Assembly: GCA_964480915.1 (NCBI GenBank)
Contig: CAYZRS010000016.1
Location: 32,868-96,867, forward strand
DNA length: 64,000 nucleotides
Direction of reading: 5' to 3'
Origin: CAWGCE01 sp964480915
Lineage (GTDB): Bacteria; Planctomycetota; Planctomycetia; Pirellulales; Pirellulaceae
The stretch's first letter is position 1. Every line of letters begins with the position of its first letter. Made by a program: the position numbers and the translations under genes. The notes below the pieces were generated by a model that was given only the letters and a program-made list of their open reading frames with translations, ran no database searches and was not told the DNA's origin. Positions 61,031 to 64,000 of the stretch are shown here, one piece after another.

Positions 61031-61957
61031 ATGTGGATCTCGATTGAAGGACTGACCAAGCGATACGGTGATTTCACGGCGCTGGATCAATGCAAACTGA
61101 CGATCGAGCGAGGTGAGATTTTTGGTTTGCTAGGTCCCAATGGAGCTGGCAAGACGACGCTGCTGCGATTGCTGATGGGGTTTACTCGTCCGACGGCCGG
61201 CAAAGCGACGATTGATGGTTTGGATACGTACACCGATTCCGTCGCCGTGCATCGACTGGCAACCTACTTGCCCGGTGACGTCCGACTTTTCCGCCGCATG
61301 CGGGCGACTGAATTTCTCGAATTCATCCACAGCCTGCGCAGCAAAGGTGCGGCGAAGCGAGGCATCGAAATTGCCAAGCGGATGGAACTCGATCTGAATC
61401 GTAAAATCGCTTTCATGTCGACCGGCATGCGTCAAAAATTGGCACTCGCCGCGGTGCTCGCGTCCGAAACTCAGTTGGTGATCTTGGACGAGCCGACCTC
61501 GAATCTCGACCCGAACGTGCGCAGTACGGTGGGGCGGATGGTTCGTGAGTTGCAGCAAGAGGGAAGAACGGTGATTTTTTCCTCTCATGTCATGAGCGAA
61601 GTGGAAGAGATTTGCGACGAAGTCGCCATCCTTCGCAAGGGGCAGTTGGTGCATACTCAGTCAATCGTCGACCTGAAAAGAACGCACCGCATTCATGCTA
61701 GGCATACGGGAGAGATGCCGTCCGTGCCGGCCGAATTGTCGGCGCTGGTGGAAGTGAGTCGGTTGGCTGATGGGCGAGTCCGCATGGACACGAGTGCAGA
61801 ACTGAGCCAACTGCTCGGTTGGCTGGCGACGCTCAATCTGGACGAGTTGCAAATTGAACCGATCGGTCTGCGAGCCATCTATGATCGGTTTCATTCGACC
61901 GAAGCGGTCGTGCCATTGGCCGGGCCGACAAGCGATGGGGAGCTCGCCACGTCATGA
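61031..61957 (+). CDS. ABC transporter ATP-binding protein (ABC-2 exporter)
   Basis: The 308-residue ATPase has Walker A GPNGAGKTT, signature MSTGMRQKLALA (a variant of LSGGQ), Walker B LVILDEPTSNLDP and the H-loop histidine in VIFSSHVMSE. About 90 C-terminal residues form the extra domain common in CcmA/NatA-like exporters. Its end overlaps the permease start by 4 bases (ATGA), so they are translationally coupled. Confidence 0.95.
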   Translation: MWISIEGLTKRYGDFTALDQCKLTIERGEIFGLLGPNGAGKTTLLRLLMGFTRPTAGKATIDGLDTYTDSVAVHRLATYLPGDVRLFRRMRATEFLEFIHSLRSKGAAKRGIEIAKRMELDLNRKIAFMSTGMRQKLALAAVLASETQLVILDEPTSNLDPNVRSTVGRMVRELQQEGRTVIFSSHVMSEVEEICDEVAILRKGQLVHTQSIVDLKRTHRIHARHTGEMPSVPAELSALVEVSRLADGRVRMDTSAELSQLLGWLATLNLDELQIEPIGLRAIYDRFHSTEAVVPLAGPTSDGELATS

Positions 61958-62922
61958 TCCATTGGCCGCTATTGCGAAAAACGATCCGTGACGCCCGCTG
62001 GCTGTGGCTATCCTGCGCTGCCTGTCTGTTTGCGTTCGCCTGGGTACACGTCTTGATCAACAGTCGCGTCGACATGGGCCGGTTTGCCAAAATTTTGGAG
62101 AACATTCCGGACGCCTGGGAAAAACTGGCTCCGGTGCCCTTCAAGCAGCTGATGTCCTACCCGGCTCGGCTGTCGGTCCTCTATGAGGAACCGCTTGTTT
62201 ACATGCTGATGACGATATGGTGTATTGCCCGCGCGTCCGATTCGGTGAGCGGAGAACTGGGCCGCGGTACGATGGAGATCATGCTCTCGCAGCCTGTCAG
62301 CCGGAAGCAAGTCATCCTGACCCCGACGTTGGTGACGTTGCTAGGCATCGGCGGTCTCGTGACCGTGCTGTGGGTAGGCTCGGCCTGCGGCATCTCGACG
62401 ACTTGGGTAGAGAAACCTTCGACGGGCGGTTGGACCGTCCCTTTCACGGGGATTGAAATTCCGCTGGGCATAGAGGAATCGATCGAACGAGTCCCCATGA
62501 CAACGTTGGTGTCGCCGCGTCAATTCTTGCCAGCCGCTTTGAACTATGCCTGCTTTGGCTTCTTCCTGTGCGGTTTTTGCACGATGCTCTCCGCCTTCGA
62601 TCGCTACCGCTGGCGGACGATCGGCATCATGATCGGATTCTACGTTGTGCAAATGCTGGCCGAGCTGCTGGGGCAGGCGGTCGAGTCGCTTAGTTGGCTG
62701 CGCACCATCAGTTTCTTTCGCGCTTATGAACCGGTGATGTTCGTCAGCAAGTCGGTGAAGAATCCCGAAATTGCTTGGTCTTGGTTTGAACGTAATGCGG
62801 CTGGCCAGATCGTTGATCTGGGGCCTTTAACTTGCGATGCGATTTTACTCAGTCTGGGGACGATCGCGTTTGTCATCGCGGTCACGGTGTTCTGCCGTCG
62901 CGACCTGCCGGCACCGATCTAA
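61954..62922 (+). CDS. ABC-2 type transporter permease
   Basis: The 322-residue integral membrane protein has about six hydrophobic segments (WLWLSCAACLFAFAWVHVLI; PLVYMLMTIWCIARASDSVSGELGRGTMEIMLSQPVSRKQVI; LLGIGGLVTVLWVGSACG; FLPAALNYACFGFFLCGFCTML; IGIMIGFYVVQMLAELLG; LLSLGTIAFVIAVTVF). The stretch GELGRGTMEIMLSQPVSR is the coupling helix typical of this family. The substrate is unknown. Confidence 0.93.
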   Translation: MIHWPLLRKTIRDARWLWLSCAACLFAFAWVHVLINSRVDMGRFAKILENIPDAWEKLAPVPFKQLMSYPARLSVLYEEPLVYMLMTIWCIARASDSVSGELGRGTMEIMLSQPVSRKQVILTPTLVTLLGIGGLVTVLWVGSACGISTTWVEKPSTGGWTVPFTGIEIPLGIEESIERVPMTTLVSPRQFLPAALNYACFGFFLCGFCTMLSAFDRYRWRTIGIMIGFYVVQMLAELLGQAVESLSWLRTISFFRAYEPVMFVSKSVKNPEIAWSWFERNAAGQIVDLGPLTCDAILLSLGTIAFVIAVTVFCRRDLPAPI

Positions 62923-63165
62923 AATTGCGGGTGAAGGCGCTGCCCCATTCGTTCCGGGAGGCTGTGCGGAATTGGCGTTCATTCCATTGGCCATCCTGTT
63001 TCGAGTTCGGCATCAGGGCGCAGCTGAACCTAAACTTGGGCGCCACCCGGTATCCCCGAACTTTCAGTCGGAATGCATGAATTCGCTGGCGGATCGAACA
63101 ACGGAAAAAGCAACGCCAGCGGCTCTTGATTGGCGTCTGGGTGGTTTTGGCGTAAGATTGACGCC

Positions 63166-63387
63166 ATGACACCTGCAGAAATACGACTTTGCCAGATCGA
63201 AAAATATCGCCTGATGAGCGGTGAAGATCGGCTGTTGGTTGGTCTGCGTCTGCACGAGCTTTCCTGCCAAGTCGCTCGTGACGCAATTCGGGCCTCGTTT
63301 CCCAACGCGAATGCCGCCATGGTCGAGGCAAAACTGCATGATCGGCTAAAATTGGCCGCTAGACCTGCAATCGAGACAGAGGCATGA
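63166..63387 (+). CDS. Small helical protein overlapping a nucleotidyltransferase gene
   Basis: Seventy-three residues, all predicted helical (MTPAEIRLCQIEKYRLMSGED, then LLVGLRLHELSCQVARDAIRA and MVEAKLHDRLKLAA). The stop overlaps the nucleotidyltransferase start by 4 bases (ATGA), indicating strict co-expression. Such short helical partners accompany nucleotidyltransferases in MNT/HEPN or AbiE-like systems, but this one has no recognised motif. The start ATG 63166 is followed by MTPAEIR; an upstream ATG at 63130 would add a poor leader. Confidence 0.7.
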   Translation: MTPAEIRLCQIEKYRLMSGEDRLLVGLRLHELSCQVARDAIRASFPNANAAMVEAKLHDRLKLAARPAIETEA

Positions 63388-63938
63388 CAGAACAGGAGCT
63401 GTTGTGCGATTGCCTTCGACGGCTCAGCAATTCCAAGTTTCACTACATGCTGGTTGGCTCGATGGCCGGCAACTATTGGGGAATCCCTCGCTCCACCCAC
63501 GATATCGACTTTGTCATCCAGTACGATACAGATTCGGTTGATGACCTGGTGAGTCTCTTCGCTGACGAATTCTTTATTCAGAGGTCCAGTGTTGAGGCGG
63601 CGCTTGCTCCGCCATATCAATTTAATGCACTTGACAGTCGGTCTGCCTTGAAAGTCGATGTTTTTCGGTTGGCCGGGGACGATTATGAGTTGCAGCGATT
63701 TTCGCGAAGACGGCGTGTGAAGATCTTGGGCGAAGATGCGTTCATCGCAGCTCCAGAGGACATTATCCTTCACAAGCTGCGGTGGTACACGATCAGCGCG
63801 GCTGATCGGCAGCTGACAGATTCGGCTGGAATCATGGCGGTGTCCGGTCCAACCCTTGATCATGCGTACTTGGACGACTGGGCTGGGAAAATCGACGTCT
63901 TGGAGCTGTTGGCCAAAGTCAGGGATCTGGCGAAGTGA
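63384..63938 (+). CDS. Nucleotidyltransferase-fold protein (possible toxin-antitoxin component)
   Basis: The 184-residue protein shows the nucleotidyltransferase signature GS-x9-ST-x-DID (VGSMAGNYWGIPRSTHDIDFVI) with both metal aspartates in HDIDF, then ALKVDVFRL with the third carboxylate and APEDIILHKLRWY. This is the wording of the AbiEii/DUF6036-type family that modifies RNA or protein with nucleotides in some antiphage and toxin-antitoxin systems. Its partner would be the overlapping small protein at 63166. It ends 62 bases before the window end. Confidence 0.8.
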   Translation: MTEQELLCDCLRRLSNSKFHYMLVGSMAGNYWGIPRSTHDIDFVIQYDTDSVDDLVSLFADEFFIQRSSVEAALAPPYQFNALDSRSALKVDVFRLAGDDYELQRFSRRRRVKILGEDAFIAAPEDIILHKLRWYTISAADRQLTDSAGIMAVSGPTLDHAYLDDWAGKIDVLELLAKVRDLAK

Positions 63939-64000
63939 CCGAGGAGTAGAACCCGCAGTCGCTAAAGTCCAGCAGACGAGGGCCGGCTGCGTAAACTTTG

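Noticed and set aside
1..64000. tRNA, rRNA, tmRNA, insertion sequences or prophage genes
   Set aside because: I looked for CCA-end cloverleafs, rRNA landmarks, transposase and integrase motifs and terminal repeats, and saw none.

Overview
This 64 kb window (about 55% GC by eye, one 100-base N gap at 1777-1876) looks like chromosomal DNA of a planctomycete, most likely of the Pirellula/Rhodopirellula/Blastopirellula group. The markers are DUF1559 proteins with a prepilin-type N-terminus, secreted proteins ending in a PEP-CTERM tail and carrying dockerin-like calcium repeats, a SpoVG with an inserted zinc ribbon, receiver-less sigma-54 activators, a gingipain-type C25 peptidase and an LPS-type lipid A pathway. 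I found no rRNA, tRNA, CRISPR array, phage or insertion sequence.

Layout. 1-600: end of ispE and spoVG. 600-5760 (minus strand): a compact accessory-looking cluster with two sigma-54 activators that lack a receiver domain, a pseudo-receiver protein, and four (probably five) tandem paralogous peptides of about 60 residues ending in the same NG-x-HRRR-x-KK motif. A textbook -24/-12 sigma-54 promoter (4041-4055) precedes them. 6170-9860: Sir2 deacylase, then a PspA/IM30 (ESCRT-III superfamily) protein followed by an AAA+ ATPase. 9835-11240: methyltransferase and MauE-like membrane protein. 11330-18910 (minus): envelope/isoprenoid block dxr-rseP-HAD-lpxD-lpxI-yihY. 19300-21360: ftsH. 21400-26250 (minus): DUF1559 protein, TIM-barrel isomerase, single-domain response regulator, beta-barrel porin. 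26660-29820 (minus): four-gene exported-protein operon with two PEP-CTERM proteins resembling the cyanobacterial zinc-responsive All3515 type, and a His/Asp-rich DUF1559 protein. 30000-34700: YebE-like, STN-domain protein, Tyr/Pro-rich secreted protein, patatin, AEC carrier. 34900-38770: sdhCAB. 39200-46000: Popeye-like cyclic-nucleotide-binding membrane protein, fusA, fumC, C25 peptidase. 46180-50700: two membrane proteins, trkA, a TfoX-C-like protein, trkH. 50950-60260: TetR regulator and a tripartite RND efflux system interrupted by a reverse-oriented dockerin/PEP-CTERM gene. 60245-62920: DoxX protein and an ABC-2 exporter. 63166-63938: a small helical protein overlapping a nucleotidyltransferase, possibly toxin-antitoxin-like.

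The most promising undescribed system is the sigma-54 cluster at 600-5760. One transcript from the sigma-54 promoter would carry the pseudo-receiver gene, the peptide array and the second activator, ending at the terminator at 590-621. I cannot assign a function to the peptides.
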